NCBI RefSeq assembly: GCF_001438845.1
Contig: NZ_JQCL01000080.1
Coordinates: 224,073-288,072, forward strand
DNA length: 64,000 bases
Source: Lactiplantibacillus xiangfangensis
GTDB taxonomy: Bacteria; Bacillota; Bacilli; Lactobacillales; Lactobacillaceae
Direction of reading: 5' to 3'
Both the position numbers and the translations under genes were made by a program. The first letter of the stretch is position 1. Each line of letters begins with the position of its first letter. Below are positions 55,393-64,000 of this stretch, piece after piece. A model generated the notes under the pieces. The model searched no databases and was not told where the DNA came from. It worked only from the letters and a program-made list of their open reading frames with translations.

Positions 55393-55881
55393 TTAACGCC
55401 GGCTAAAGTTGTCAAAACTGAACGGGTATCGATTTTTTTCATCAACGGCGCCAACCACGTGCTCATCTAAGCGCCACTGCTGATAATCGACCGCCGGCAT
55501 CCACGTATCGCCGGTAAAAGCATGCGCAATTTGCGTGCGGTATAAGCGCTGTGCAATTGGCAAGACGGTTTCAAAAACATTGGCCCCGCCAATCACAAAG
55601 AGTAACGCTTGGGGGTGCTGAGCATCCAATGCTTGTAGTTCTTCTAAGCTAGCTAGTTGGTGGACGCCTGCCGGCAAAGCTAGCGTTTGGCGTGATAACA
55701 CCCAGTTTGTCCGGTTAGGCAGTGGCCGCTTAAAGCCAGCAAAGGTTTTTCGTCCCATAACCACGTCGTGACCCGTCGTTAACGTCTTGAAGTGGTGCAT
55801 GTCCGCTGGTAAGTGCCACGGCAACTGACCGTCCGCTCCGATTAACCCATTTTGGTCCTCAGCCCAGATTAGTGCAATCAT
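55393..55881 (-). CDS. folA: Dihydrofolate reductase
   Basis: A 162-residue DHFR: IWAEDQNGLIGADGQLPWHL, ADMHHFKTLTTGHDVVMGRKT, FVIGGANVFE. It makes tetrahydrofolate with NADPH and is the target of trimethoprim. It lies downstream of thyA on the same strand, which couples dTMP synthesis with folate regeneration. Confidence 0.95.
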   Translation of the reverse strand: MIALIWAEDQNGLIGADGQLPWHLPADMHHFKTLTTGHDVVMGRKTFAGFKRPLPNRTNWVLSRQTLALPAGVHQLASLEELQALDAQHPQALLFVIGGANVFETVLPIAQRLYRTQIAHAFTGDTWMPAVDYQQWRLDEHVVGAVDEKNRYPFSFDNFSRR

Positions 55882-55964
55882 TGTGTTCCTCCTCGTTAAG
55901 CAACCGATAAAACCGGTTGCCGGTTGCGATTATTTGCTTCAAATGATTTAGTTAGCCAGTTACC

Positions 55965-56915
55965 TTAAATTGCAACCGGTGCCTTAATTGCAGGCGCCGG
56001 ATCATACCCCGTTAGCTTAATATCACTCATTTGATAGTCAAAAATACTGTCATGAGCACCACTAAGCACTAATTGAGGCGCCGGTTTTGGTTGCCGCTGC
56101 AGTTGTTCTTTGATCTGTGAAACGTGGTTCGTGTAAATGTGGGCATCCCCCAGCGTATGCACGAACGTCCCAACTTGTAAGCCACATTCTTTTGCGATCA
56201 AGTTCGTCAACAACGCATAACTCGCAATGTTGAACGGTACGCCCAAGAAGACATCCCCCGAACGTTGGTACAACTGACAAGACAGTTTACCGTCAGCAAC
56301 GTAAAACTGGAACAACGTATGACACGGTGGCAACGCCATGCTAGGCACATCTTCCGGATTCCAAGCGGAGACGATCAACCGGCGTGAATCCGGCGTTTTT
56401 TTGATCATATCGATGACGTTAGCAATCTGATCAATCGTTTCGCCGTTCCGGGTCTGCCAGTGACGCCACTGCGCCCCGTAGACGTCGCCTAAATTGCCGA
56501 ACTTAGCCGCAAAGTCGTCGTCGTTTAAAATCCGGTCGTCAAATGCTTGCATCGTGGCTTTATAAACGGGCGCAAAGTCCGCATCATCCAACCGCCGGTG
56601 CTCAAAATTCGTCATATCCGGGCCACTGTACGCTGGTGAACTGACCCAGTTTTTAAAGGCCCATTCATCCCAGATGTGATTATGATGCTGTAACAAGTAC
56701 TGAATATTAGTATCGCCATGTAAGAACCATAATAACTCGCTTTTGATCAAACCAAATGGCACTTTCTTCGTCGTCAGTAACGGGAACCCTTTCGATAAGT
56801 CAAACCGCATTTGGTAACCAAAAATACTGTAAGTCCCGGTCCCAGTACGGTCATCCTTGTAGGTACCGTGATCTAAAATCGTTTGGGCCAGTTGTAAATA
56901 GCTATCTTCTAACAT
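55965..56915 (-). CDS. thyA: Thymidylate synthase
   Basis: A 316-residue enzyme with the catalytic cysteine in [12 protein letters not shown] and the dUMP/folate site [17 protein letters not shown]. It methylates dUMP with methylenetetrahydrofolate, giving dihydrofolate. The 316-residue length, with a longer insertion, is typical of lactobacilli and staphylococci. The ATG has GGGAG upstream. It follows the ABC-F gene by 14 bases. Confidence 0.96.
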   Translation of the reverse strand: MLEDSYLQLAQTILDHGTYKDDRTGTGTYSIFGYQMRFDLSKGFPLLTTKKVPFGLIKSELLWFLHGDTNIQYLLQHHNHIWDEWAFKNWVSSPAYSGPDMTNFEHRRLDDADFAPVYKATMQAFDDRILNDDDFAAKFGNLGDVYGAQWRHWQTRNGETIDQIANVIDMIKKTPDSRRLIVSAWNPEDVPSMALPPCHTLFQFYVADGKLSCQLYQRSGDVFLGVPFNIASYALLTNLIAKECGLQVGTFVHTLGDAHIYTNHVSQIKEQLQRQPKPAPQLVLSGAHDSIFDYQMSDIKLTGYDPAPAIKAPVAI

Positions 56916-56929
56916 ACGTACGACTCCCT

Positions 56930-58831
56930 TCAGGCTTCGGCGAACTGGCTGAGATAATCCCAGCGGTCCATCTTAGTATCAATTTCCTGCTCAGTTTTAG
57001 TCAATTCCTTTTGTAAGTCAGCCAACTTACCATAATCACTCGCGTTGTCTGCCATTGACTGTTCAATCTCAGACTTATGGCCATCCAGCTTTTCAATCAC
57101 GCCTTCAATTTTTTCGTACTCTAATTGTTCGGCGTAAGTCAGTTTAACTTTTTCCTTAGGCTTAGCATCCGCCTTTTCATCGGTCTTGACTGCCGATTTC
57201 GTTTTAGTCGCGGTTGCGACCTGATTTTCCGCCTGCTTTTGCTCCTTTAAGTAACTAGAGAAACGCCCAGCGTAGCGTTCAATCTGACCATGGCCATCAA
57301 AAATCAACAGTTTAGTGCCAACCTTATCCAAGAAGTACCGGTCATGAGAAACGGTAATAACGGTCCCCGCAAAATCACTCAGGTAATTTTCTAGCACCGT
57401 CAACGTCCCAATGTCTAGATCGTTCGTAGGTTCGTCTAATAACAAGACGTTAGGCTGTTGCATCAAGAGCTTTAGTAAGTAGAGTCGGCGTTGTTCACCA
57501 CCCGACAATTTACGAATCAAAGTCCCGTGCATTGAACGCGGAAAGAGAAATTCTTCAAGTAGCTCAGTCACAGAAACGTGTTCGCCCTGCTTATTGAGCA
57601 CCGTTTCACCGACGTCTTGCAAGTAGTTGATGATCCGCTTATCACCCGGAATCGGTTCCGTCTGTTGCGTATAGTAAGCCATCTTAACGGTCTCACCAAT
57701 GGTCACCGTTCCCGAATCTAAAGGCAGCCGACCCGCAATCACGTTCAACAGGCTGGACTTACCAGCCCCGTTGATCCCCGTAATTCCAATGCGGTCGTTT
57801 GCCTGGATCAGCATTGAAAAGTCATTCAGGATCGATTGCCCATCAAACGCTAAGCTGGCGTCCTTTAATTCAATGACCTTTTTACCTAAACGCTGTTGGC
57901 CCAATGAAATATCAACGTTGCCGTCAACTTGTAACGTATTCAAATTATCTTTTAAATCGTTAAAACGGTTGATCCGCCCCTGTTGTTTCGTACTCCGGGC
58001 CGGTGCCCCCGCACGCATCCACGCGAGTTCCTTTTTATAGAGCTGTTGTTGTTTATGTTCAGCGGTCACGTCACGTGACACCCGTTCAGCCTTAGCTTGC
58101 ACGAAGTCTTGATAGTTCCCCGTGTACTTATAAAGTTCACCAAATGACAATTCAAACATTTGGTTCGCCACTTGGTCTAAGAAGTAACGATCATGGGTCA
58201 CGACGATTAACGCGCCCTTATAGGACGACAAATACGACTCCAACCATTCAATTGAATCAAAATCTAAATGGTTAGTCGGTTCATCCAACAATAACAAATC
58301 GGGCGCTTGGATCAATACTTGTGCGAGCCCGACCCGCTTTTGTTGCCCACCGGACATTTGTTTAACGACCTGCGTTAAATCCGTGATGTGCAACTGCGTT
58401 AAAATCGTTTTAACGTCGCTTTCAGCCGTCCACGCATCTTCTTGGTTCATCCGGTCTTCAGCGTCAACGTAAGCTTGCTGGGTCGCCGGGTCTTCCGGTG
58501 CCTTCGCGTAAGCAGCCAACGTCTGTTCATAGTGTCGAATCGTCCGGAAAATCTTTTGACTTCCGGCTAGCACGGCGTCGATCACCGTTAAGTCTTGATT
58601 TAACTCCGGCTTTTGCTTTAAATAGCCGATTGTATAATTTTTAGGTTTAACTAATTCGCCTGCTTCTGGCGCCGTAACGCCAGCCAAAACGTCCAGTAAA
58701 TTCGTCTTACCAGATCCATTCACACCAATAACACCGATCCGGTCATGTTCATTCACGATAAACGAAATATCTTGAAATAACGTCTTCTCACCATAAGTTC
58801 GGGTCAGATGTTCTGCTCTTAAAGTTTGCAT
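56930..58831 (-). CDS. ABC-F ATPase (Uup-like)
   Basis: A 633-residue protein with two ABC domains: Walker [10 protein letters not shown] and GINGAGKSS, signature MSGGQQKRV and LSGGEQRRL, Walker [13 protein letters not shown] and [12 protein letters not shown]. No membrane part. A linker helix pair and a C-terminal coiled coil (about 555-633) resemble Uup, which binds DNA or ribosomes. ABC-F proteins act on the ribosome. It is upstream of thyA and co-transcribed by spacing. Confidence 0.92.
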   Translation of the reverse strand: MQTLRAEHLTRTYGEKTLFQDISFIVNEHDRIGVIGVNGSGKTNLLDVLAGVTAPEAGELVKPKNYTIGYLKQKPELNQDLTVIDAVLAGSQKIFRTIRHYEQTLAAYAKAPEDPATQQAYVDAEDRMNQEDAWTAESDVKTILTQLHITDLTQVVKQMSGGQQKRVGLAQVLIQAPDLLLLDEPTNHLDFDSIEWLESYLSSYKGALIVVTHDRYFLDQVANQMFELSFGELYKYTGNYQDFVQAKAERVSRDVTAEHKQQQLYKKELAWMRAGAPARSTKQQGRINRFNDLKDNLNTLQVDGNVDISLGQQRLGKKVIELKDASLAFDGQSILNDFSMLIQANDRIGITGINGAGKSSLLNVIAGRLPLDSGTVTIGETVKMAYYTQQTEPIPGDKRIINYLQDVGETVLNKQGEHVSVTELLEEFLFPRSMHGTLIRKLSGGEQRRLYLLKLLMQQPNVLLLDEPTNDLDIGTLTVLENYLSDFAGTVITVSHDRYFLDKVGTKLLIFDGHGQIERYAGRFSSYLKEQKQAENQVATATKTKSAVKTDEKADAKPKEKVKLTYAEQLEYEKIEGVIEKLDGHKSEIEQSMADNASDYGKLADLQKELTKTEQEIDTKMDRWDYLSQFAEA

Positions 58832-58938
58832 ATTCTACGATCCACCCTTTTTAATCATTAAATTCTATCTTAGCTAGAAATGCGCAAAAACTCAACCGCC
58901 AATGCTCAGCTAACGGTCAGATGTTTCATCAGAAGCAT

Positions 58939-58983
58939 AAAAAATGATGTTTCAGAAATGAGCTGATTTCTGAAACATCATTG
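58939..58983 (-). terminator. Terminator after the 155-aa gene
   Basis: ATGATGTTTCAGAAAT and its perfect complement (16 bp) around GAGCTG; TTTTTTAT follows on the minus strand. Confidence 0.93.
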
Positions 58984-59012
58984 ATAAGTTTGCTGACAAA
59001 CTCAGTTAAATT

Positions 59013-59480
59013 TTATTGGTTAGGTTCCGTATATTGACCACCGTAGATGTCAACGACGGTGCGGTCAGAATCAACGACTAAGTGTAACTTGCCATCGTTA
59101 GAAATTGAACTGGTTTGATAAACGTTATCAATACCGTCAACGTCCTTAGGCTTAAATGGCAGGTAGATTTGTTCGGTTGGACGTTCATCGCCGAACAAAA
59201 TATCAATTTTTTCAATGTCTTGATAATGAGTGACCCGTTCAAACATCCCGCTCGTTACGGATGAAAGTTGCGTCGTATTAGGATCCACTGCATCTGCATC
59301 CGGTGTAAATTCCGCTTTGAAGGACTTGCAAGGATGAATGATCGTCATCTCGCCACCCTTAATGCGCCCATAACTAGTTGTAACCCGACCGATCCACAAA
59401 TCGGAGATGTCTTGGTGATGAACTTCCCAAGTGTCACCATTGCGGAAATAAAATTTCAGTGCTTCTAATGCCTGCTTCAT
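59013..59480 (-). CDS. Hypothetical protein, 155 aa
   Basis: A soluble acidic protein with a WEVHHQDISDLWIGRVTTSY start and a mixed beta pattern after it (MTIIHPCKSFKAEFTP, KIDILFGDERPTEQIYLPF). ATG 59480 is eight bases after GAGG. I do not recognise a family. It is a single gene with a very strong terminator. Confidence 0.7.
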   Translation of the reverse strand: MKQALEALKFYFRNGDTWEVHHQDISDLWIGRVTTSYGRIKGGEMTIIHPCKSFKAEFTPDADAVDPNTTQLSSVTSGMFERVTHYQDIEKIDILFGDERPTEQIYLPFKPKDVDGIDNVYQTSSISNDGKLHLVVDSDRTVVDIYGGQYTEPNQ

Positions 59481-59536
59481 TTCAATCACCTCATTGAATT
59501 AGTTTCACTATAATCGTAACAGATTAATAGAAAATA

Positions 59537-60760
59537 TCAATTGTTTTTTGAATCCGCTACCATCCGCGCAAAGTCAAGCAATAACGTCGATTCATTTTTA
59601 ACTTTTCCAGTGATTACTGCGTCCAAACAAGCAGCTAAAACCCGCCCCATTGCTGGCCCCGGTGTGACCAATTGGCGCTTCAATAAGTCACCGCCATTAA
59701 TGGCCAATTCGTGTTTATTATGAATCGGCAACGCCGCGTACGCCGCATCCAAGTGCGATTGTGGCTGACCAAAGCCCAGAATCGTTGCGACCTGATTGGC
59801 AGTTGTCAGCGCTGCTAAGCCAACGTCGAAACATTCACGACTAGTGAGCTGTCCAGCACATTTCAACGCACTCAGCGCCCTTACAGCAGCCGTCACGTGG
59901 TCAATCAACTCATTACTCGTCTTCCAAGCCTTCAATAACTGCCGGACGTTTGCTGGTTGGGGCGCTTGGCGCAACCAGGCTAACAACGTCCAGACACTCT
60001 CAACCGTCGGCAATTGCCAGGCTGGCAACGCCACCAGCTGCTCTAACGCTGGCTTTTGGTCAGCCATTAACGGCATGTAGCGGTAAAGTTCCGTTGCGAG
60101 TAGCGCCTGTAACCCCCGCACCGGCTTTTGACCGGTCAACAGTTTCTCCCATTCGACCCGCGTTCGCTCAACGGCGATCTTACTCAGTAAAGCGGCGTTG
60201 TCCGTGATTGCTTGCAGGGTCGCCGGTTCAATATCAAAGTCTAACTGACTGGCGAACCGTACTGCGCGCATCATTCGCAGCGCATCTTCATGGAACCGAT
60301 CCTCCGCCACGCCAACTGCCCGCAAGACGCCCGCTTTCAAATCAGCGAGGCCGTCAAACAAGTCGATGACCTCACCATTAGGCTTCATCGCCAGCGCGTT
60401 GATGGTAAAGTCTCGCCGTTTGAGGTCTTCTTTTAACGACCGGACAAAGGTTACGGTATCGGGACGCCGAAAATCTTGGTAACCGGATTCGGTCCGAAAC
60501 GTGGTCGTTTCATAGCCATTTCCGTGATCTAAAATCATGACCGTTCCGTGTTCGATCCCGGTATCAACCGTGCGTTTGAACAAGCCCTTCACTTCGGCTG
60601 GAAACGCACTCGTCGCAATATCGACATCGTGTAGCGGCTTACCCAGGATCGTATCCCGAACACAGCCCCCAACAAAATACGCTTCGTAACCCGCGGCCTC
60701 AATCGTATCAAGAACCGGCTTAGCTGCTTGAAACTCTGCCGGTAATTGGGTCAAAATCAT
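59537..60760 (-). CDS. cca: CCA-adding tRNA nucleotidyltransferase
   Basis: A 407-residue class II enzyme: [20 protein letters not shown] carries the metal-binding Asp pair, and [11 protein letters not shown] and [15 protein letters not shown] follow. It adds or repairs the CCA end of tRNA. Its start overlaps dapB by four bases (ATGA), so the two are coupled. Confidence 0.95.
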   Translation of the reverse strand: MILTQLPAEFQAAKPVLDTIEAAGYEAYFVGGCVRDTILGKPLHDVDIATSAFPAEVKGLFKRTVDTGIEHGTVMILDHGNGYETTTFRTESGYQDFRRPDTVTFVRSLKEDLKRRDFTINALAMKPNGEVIDLFDGLADLKAGVLRAVGVAEDRFHEDALRMMRAVRFASQLDFDIEPATLQAITDNAALLSKIAVERTRVEWEKLLTGQKPVRGLQALLATELYRYMPLMADQKPALEQLVALPAWQLPTVESVWTLLAWLRQAPQPANVRQLLKAWKTSNELIDHVTAAVRALSALKCAGQLTSRECFDVGLAALTTANQVATILGFGQPQSHLDAAYAALPIHNKHELAINGGDLLKRQLVTPGPAMGRVLAACLDAVITGKVKNESTLLLDFARMVADSKNN

Positions 60761-61542
60761 AGTAAGTTCTCCAGGCCAACGAAGAGTTCGTGGTACTGGT
60801 TAACCTTTTCAACAGCGACCTTGACACCGGTCATAAATGAAATCCGGTCAAAGGAGTCTTGGCGAATCGTTAACCCTTCACCAGGGCCGCCAAACATAAC
60901 TTCTTCATGGGCAACTAACCCTGGTAACCGAACCGCGTGAATCCGCATGCCTTCGTATTCAGCACCCCGGGCACCGGGAATGGTTTCAGTGGCATCTGGA
61001 TTACCTTGTTGCTTAGGTTGACGTACTTCGGCAATCTTCTTGGCCGTACTGATAGCAGTCCCACTAGGTGAATCAATTTTATCGTCGTGGTGCATTTCAA
61101 TGATTTCAACATCTGGGAAGTACTTGGCCGCCTGTTGTGCAAATTGCATCAACAAGACTGCGCTGATCCCGAAGTTGGGCGCAATTAAGCCCCCAACTTT
61201 TTTCTCTTTTGCTAATGCTTGTAAGTCTTTGACTTGTTCGTCGGTCATCCCGGTCGTCCCGATAACGGGTGAAATACCGTGATTTAACGCAAACTTAGCG
61301 TTTTCATAAACTGCCGTTGGAATCGTAAAGTCGATCCATACGGTGGCATCCGTCTTGATTAGGTTTAGATCGTGAAACGCAGGAACGTCTTGACCCTTGA
61401 AACGGTCGTCTTCACCTAAATTTTGTTCTTGACTACGCGCATCGAAAACGCCCACCAATTCAAAATCTGGGTTGTCGATGACCATTTGTGCAGCGGTGCT
61501 GCCCATCCGACCTTTATAGCCGGCCACAATTACTTTTATCAA
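60757..61542 (-). CDS. dapB: 4-hydroxy-tetrahydrodipicolinate reductase
   Basis: A 261-residue enzyme with [16 protein letters not shown] (NADPH), GTTGMTDEQ and [16 protein letters not shown] (catalytic His and Lys). It acts in lysine and diaminopimelate synthesis, which also feeds the cell wall. It precedes cca. Confidence 0.96.
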   Translation of the reverse strand: MIKVIVAGYKGRMGSTAAQMVIDNPDFELVGVFDARSQEQNLGEDDRFKGQDVPAFHDLNLIKTDATVWIDFTIPTAVYENAKFALNHGISPVIGTTGMTDEQVKDLQALAKEKKVGGLIAPNFGISAVLLMQFAQQAAKYFPDVEIIEMHHDDKIDSPSGTAISTAKKIAEVRQPKQQGNPDATETIPGARGAEYEGMRIHAVRLPGLVAHEEVMFGGPGEGLTIRQDSFDRISFMTGVKVAVEKVNQYHELFVGLENLL

Positions 61543-61620
61543 AATAATTCCTCCTCAAGGTTAAACTAATTATATTTTAGCAGACAATCTACGGTTACGG
61601 CAGATTAATCCCTTTCGCAA

Positions 61621-61745
61621 CAAAAAATAAGAGTGGGCCAAACGGCAGTTAGTGTGTGAGCATTAACGTGAAATCAGCGATTATTCCTGGGTTTGGAATG
61701 GTCGCTGATTTCGGGTTAAGCGGAACAAACTGCCATTTGGCGCAC
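61621..61745 (-). ncRNA. Structured element with nested stems upstream of dapB
   Basis: Three nested paired regions: an outer stem of about 18 pairs (61633-61650 with 61728-61745, few mismatches), a middle stem GAAATCAGCGA/TCGCTGATTTC (61670-61680 with 61702-61712, perfect) and an inner ATTCC/GGAAT. On the minus strand the outer stem is followed by TTATTTTTTG, so the RNA could end there. It is separate from the HAD gene's terminator, so it could be an independent small RNA or the dapB leader. Confidence 0.55.
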
Positions 61746-61765
61746 GTTTCGACAATAGTAATAGG

Positions 61766-61802
61766 AAAAGCCAACCAGAAAATTTTCTGATTGGCTTTTT
61801 GA
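61766..61802 (-). terminator. Terminator after the HAD phosphatase gene
   Basis: AAAAGCCAA-CAGAAAA pairs with TTTTCTG-TTGGCTTTT, ending in a T-run on the minus strand. Confidence 0.9.
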
Positions 61803-61844
61803 GTTTTGTCTCAAACTCACTTTTTTATGTTCATTAGCCATTAA

Positions 61845-62651
61845 CTACGCGTCCGTCAACAGACCATCAATGATTGCTAACACGCCATCATGATTATTGT
61901 CACGGGGCGTCTCGTAAGTTGCCACTTGCTTGACGGGAGCAATGGCATTTTTCATAGCGTAACTGTAATCCGCTTCACGCAACATTTCAAGGTCATTACC
62001 GTTATCGCCAAACGCCGCCGTCTCACTAGGCGTCACTTGCCAGTGTGCTTGTAAATAGGCCAATCCGGCCGCTTTATGCACGTGCGGCGGAATGACATCT
62101 AACCCGTTGCCACCACTGACCGTTGCGCGCAATCGTTTATCAAAGTGCCGATTGATCGCCGCGGCGTGCACGTTAGCATCCGCATCCGGCCAACTAAAAT
62201 TCACTTTATAAACGTGGTCGTTAACCGTTGTTAAGTCATCAACAACGTGTAAATTACTTAAAAAATACCGCATCAACGGATTGTCATCTTGCGGCCGAAC
62301 GTAAGCACCCTGCTTACCTGAAACTGAGATCTGTACCCCAGCCATAGCCGGTGTCGTCGCGACGAAGGTCAACAATTCCCGAAATAAATCTAAGTCAATC
62401 AGACTTTCATGCAACGTCTGACCATGGTTATCCATCACGAGTCCGCCGTTTTCTGCCACGTAGGTCAACTCGCCGTCAATTCCGGCAAAGACGTCGATAC
62501 AATGTTGGAGCTGATTACCACTCGCAACGACAAAGTGCTGCCCCTGACGATTCATTTGGTCCAATTGAAGTTGGAACCGATCGCGGTCAAACTGATGGTC
62601 ATCCCGCAAAAACGTGCCGTCAAGATCAGTTGCAATAATTTTAACTTTCAA
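61845..62651 (-). CDS. HAD-type sugar phosphatase (Cof/YidA-like)
   Basis: A 268-residue Cof-type phosphatase: IATDLDGTFLRDDH with the nucleophile Asp, VASGNQ and FGDNGNDLEMLREADYSYAM near the C-terminus. It dephosphorylates small phosphates such as sugar phosphates; the substrate is unknown. ATG 62651. Confidence 0.9.
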   Translation of the reverse strand: MKVKIIATDLDGTFLRDDHQFDRDRFQLQLDQMNRQGQHFVVASGNQLQHCIDVFAGIDGELTYVAENGGLVMDNHGQTLHESLIDLDLFRELLTFVATTPAMAGVQISVSGKQGAYVRPQDDNPLMRYFLSNLHVVDDLTTVNDHVYKVNFSWPDADANVHAAAINRHFDKRLRATVSGGNGLDVIPPHVHKAAGLAYLQAHWQVTPSETAAFGDNGNDLEMLREADYSYAMKNAIAPVKQVATYETPRDNNHDGVLAIIDGLLTDA

Positions 62652-62709
62652 GAATTTGACCCCCTAAGAATGTATAAGCCTATTTTACCAAACTAGAAAG
62701 GGGTTTCAA

Positions 62710-63978
62710 CTAGTAGCCCTGGTCCTCGTAATCTTCAAGCATGGCCACCATTTCACCATCATCTGGTTCAATGGCCAAGTAGTTCCGCAAAGCGGCGACC
62801 GTTTCCGTGAGCATGCCAGCTTCCCTAAAGAAGTAAATCGCTGGCTTTAAGAAGTCGACGTTGTGTTCAAAGAACGGGTACGCAGCTAAGTAATTATCCC
62901 GGGCTTCCTTGAAGTGGTCCAAGTGGTCGTCTGAGACCGCCAAGTTCCAATAAAATTGCGGGTCAAACTCATTACTCTGCAAGTATTGGTCCAACAAGTT
63001 GACGTTATCTTGATAGCGCTCTTGTTGAACTAACAAATTGGAAAGTTCCAAGACCGTGGTCAAATTATCCGGGTCAATGCTTAACCCTTCGCGCAAATAC
63101 TTCTCAGCGAGGTCCTGAGCGTCCAATTTAAGGGCTAACCGTGCCGTCCGCAAGTAAAGCTGCTCATTATACTGGTCGACAGCCAAACCTTCCTGTAGCG
63201 TCAACAACGCGTGATCTAGTTGATGCAGCTTTTCTTGTGCTTCAGCTAAGTACGGGTAAACGGACGCATACTGCGAATCCTGTTCCTGCAATTTTTTGAA
63301 AACGTCAATGGCCTTGCGCGGTTCGTCGAGTTGTAAGTACGTAAAGCCCAGTTCAAATTGGCTATCTGGTGTCAACTTCGCCGGTTTGATCTGTTCCAAG
63401 TACCCGACGGCTTGTTCAAAGCGCCCAGCTTCAGCGTAGGACACCCCAATTCGTTCAACTAAGTTAACTTTAGAAATTTCAAGTTGTCCCTTTTTAATCA
63501 GGTCCAAATAGAAATTAATCGCCTTATTATAGTTACGAATTAAGAAGTAAAATTCAGCTAGCGCAAATTCAACGATTGGTTCGTCCGAATCAATGCGGTA
63601 AGCCTCCAACAGTTTTTGTTCACTCACTTCAAACAGTTCCTGCGTTTGATACAGGTCCGCTTCAACGAGCAGTGCTTGAACGTAAGCCGGTGAGTCGGGT
63701 TTAACTTGGTGTAAATAATCCAAGGCTAGGTCCGTATCACCTTCATCGATGGCAATATCGGCTAATCCCGTTTTCAAATCATCTTCATTGGGATACTTTT
63801 TTAATAGTTTTTGATAAGTACGAGCGGATTGCTTTAAAAATCCGAGTCCGTAAAGTTCTTCGGCCAAACTAAACAACGTGTCGTCATCATCTTTGCGTAA
63901 TGCCCAGGCAAAGTGTTTCTTGGCCGTTTCAAGTTGCCCATTTGACAAGGCGGCAAGCATTTTTTCTGAGTAAGACAT
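62710..63978 (-). CDS. TPR-repeat protein
   Basis: A 422-residue soluble protein made almost wholly of tetratricopeptide units (ALRKDDDDTLFSLAEELYGL, TYQKLLKKYPNEDDLKTGLA, QFELGFTYLQLDEPRKAIDV). No catalytic domain is seen. It resembles YpiA, a Firmicute TPR protein. It is probably a scaffold. Confidence 0.85.
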   Translation of the reverse strand: MSYSEKMLAALSNGQLETAKKHFAWALRKDDDDTLFSLAEELYGLGFLKQSARTYQKLLKKYPNEDDLKTGLADIAIDEGDTDLALDYLHQVKPDSPAYVQALLVEADLYQTQELFEVSEQKLLEAYRIDSDEPIVEFALAEFYFLIRNYNKAINFYLDLIKKGQLEISKVNLVERIGVSYAEAGRFEQAVGYLEQIKPAKLTPDSQFELGFTYLQLDEPRKAIDVFKKLQEQDSQYASVYPYLAEAQEKLHQLDHALLTLQEGLAVDQYNEQLYLRTARLALKLDAQDLAEKYLREGLSIDPDNLTTVLELSNLLVQQERYQDNVNLLDQYLQSNEFDPQFYWNLAVSDDHLDHFKEARDNYLAAYPFFEHNVDFLKPAIYFFREAGMLTETVAALRNYLAIEPDDGEMVAMLEDYEDQGY

Positions 63979-64000
63979 GGTACACCCCTTAAGAATGACT

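Overview
The window looks like chromosome of a low-to-mid GC Firmicute of the Lactiplantibacillus plantarum group. Supporting signs are the housekeeping gene order (parE-parC divergent from plsY; xerC-hslV-hslU; trmFO, topA, dprA, rnhB, rbgA; folA-thyA; dapB-cca), strong AGGAGG-type ribosome binding sites, the Mn-dependent pyrophosphatase ppaC and a PaiA-like acetyltransferase. Species assignment is inference from remembered gene content; no search was run.

Bases 1-24800 are an accessory region. It holds a copper-box-controlled multicopper oxidase, a frameshifted AAA+ ATPase, a lactate permease operon, two membrane glycosyltransferase genes, a three-gene cassette read here as a toxin-antitoxin-chaperone (TAC) system with a SecB-like chaperone (12144-13512), several oxidoreductases of which three are broken (an MDR reductase, an SDR-like protein, an aldo/keto reductase remnant), a 1 kb stretch without genes, a tyrosine-recombinase relative lacking its catalytic residues, and an msrB-msrA pair.

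Bases 24800-43000 are core genes, nearly all on the minus strand: ppaC, a LysR regulator, parE-parC (with a LexA-type box just downstream of the -10), plsY divergent from it, an aldose-epimerase-like gene, xerC-hslV-hslU, trmFO, topA, dprA, rnhB, rbgA.

Bases 43000-49000 hold two drug-type MFS exporters. Each sits beside a plausible repressor (TetR, ArsR) and has a clear palindromic operator. A DUF4811 gene and a DJ-1/PfpI protein accompany them.

Bases 49000-64000 are core again: ctpA, yozE, ypmS, ypmR, degV, folA, thyA, an ABC-F ATPase, cca, dapB, a HAD phosphatase and a TPR protein. A solitary TnpB element with a likely omegaRNA end is inserted between ypmS and yozE. Two large structured intergenic elements (54202-54365 and 61621-61745) do not look like simple terminators.

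The best candidate for an unusual system is the TAC cassette. SecB is generally absent from Gram-positive bacteria. Here a SecB-like gene is translationally coupled to an antitoxin with a long C-terminal tail, behind an MqsR-like toxin and a 12-bp perfect hairpin with a TACG loop.
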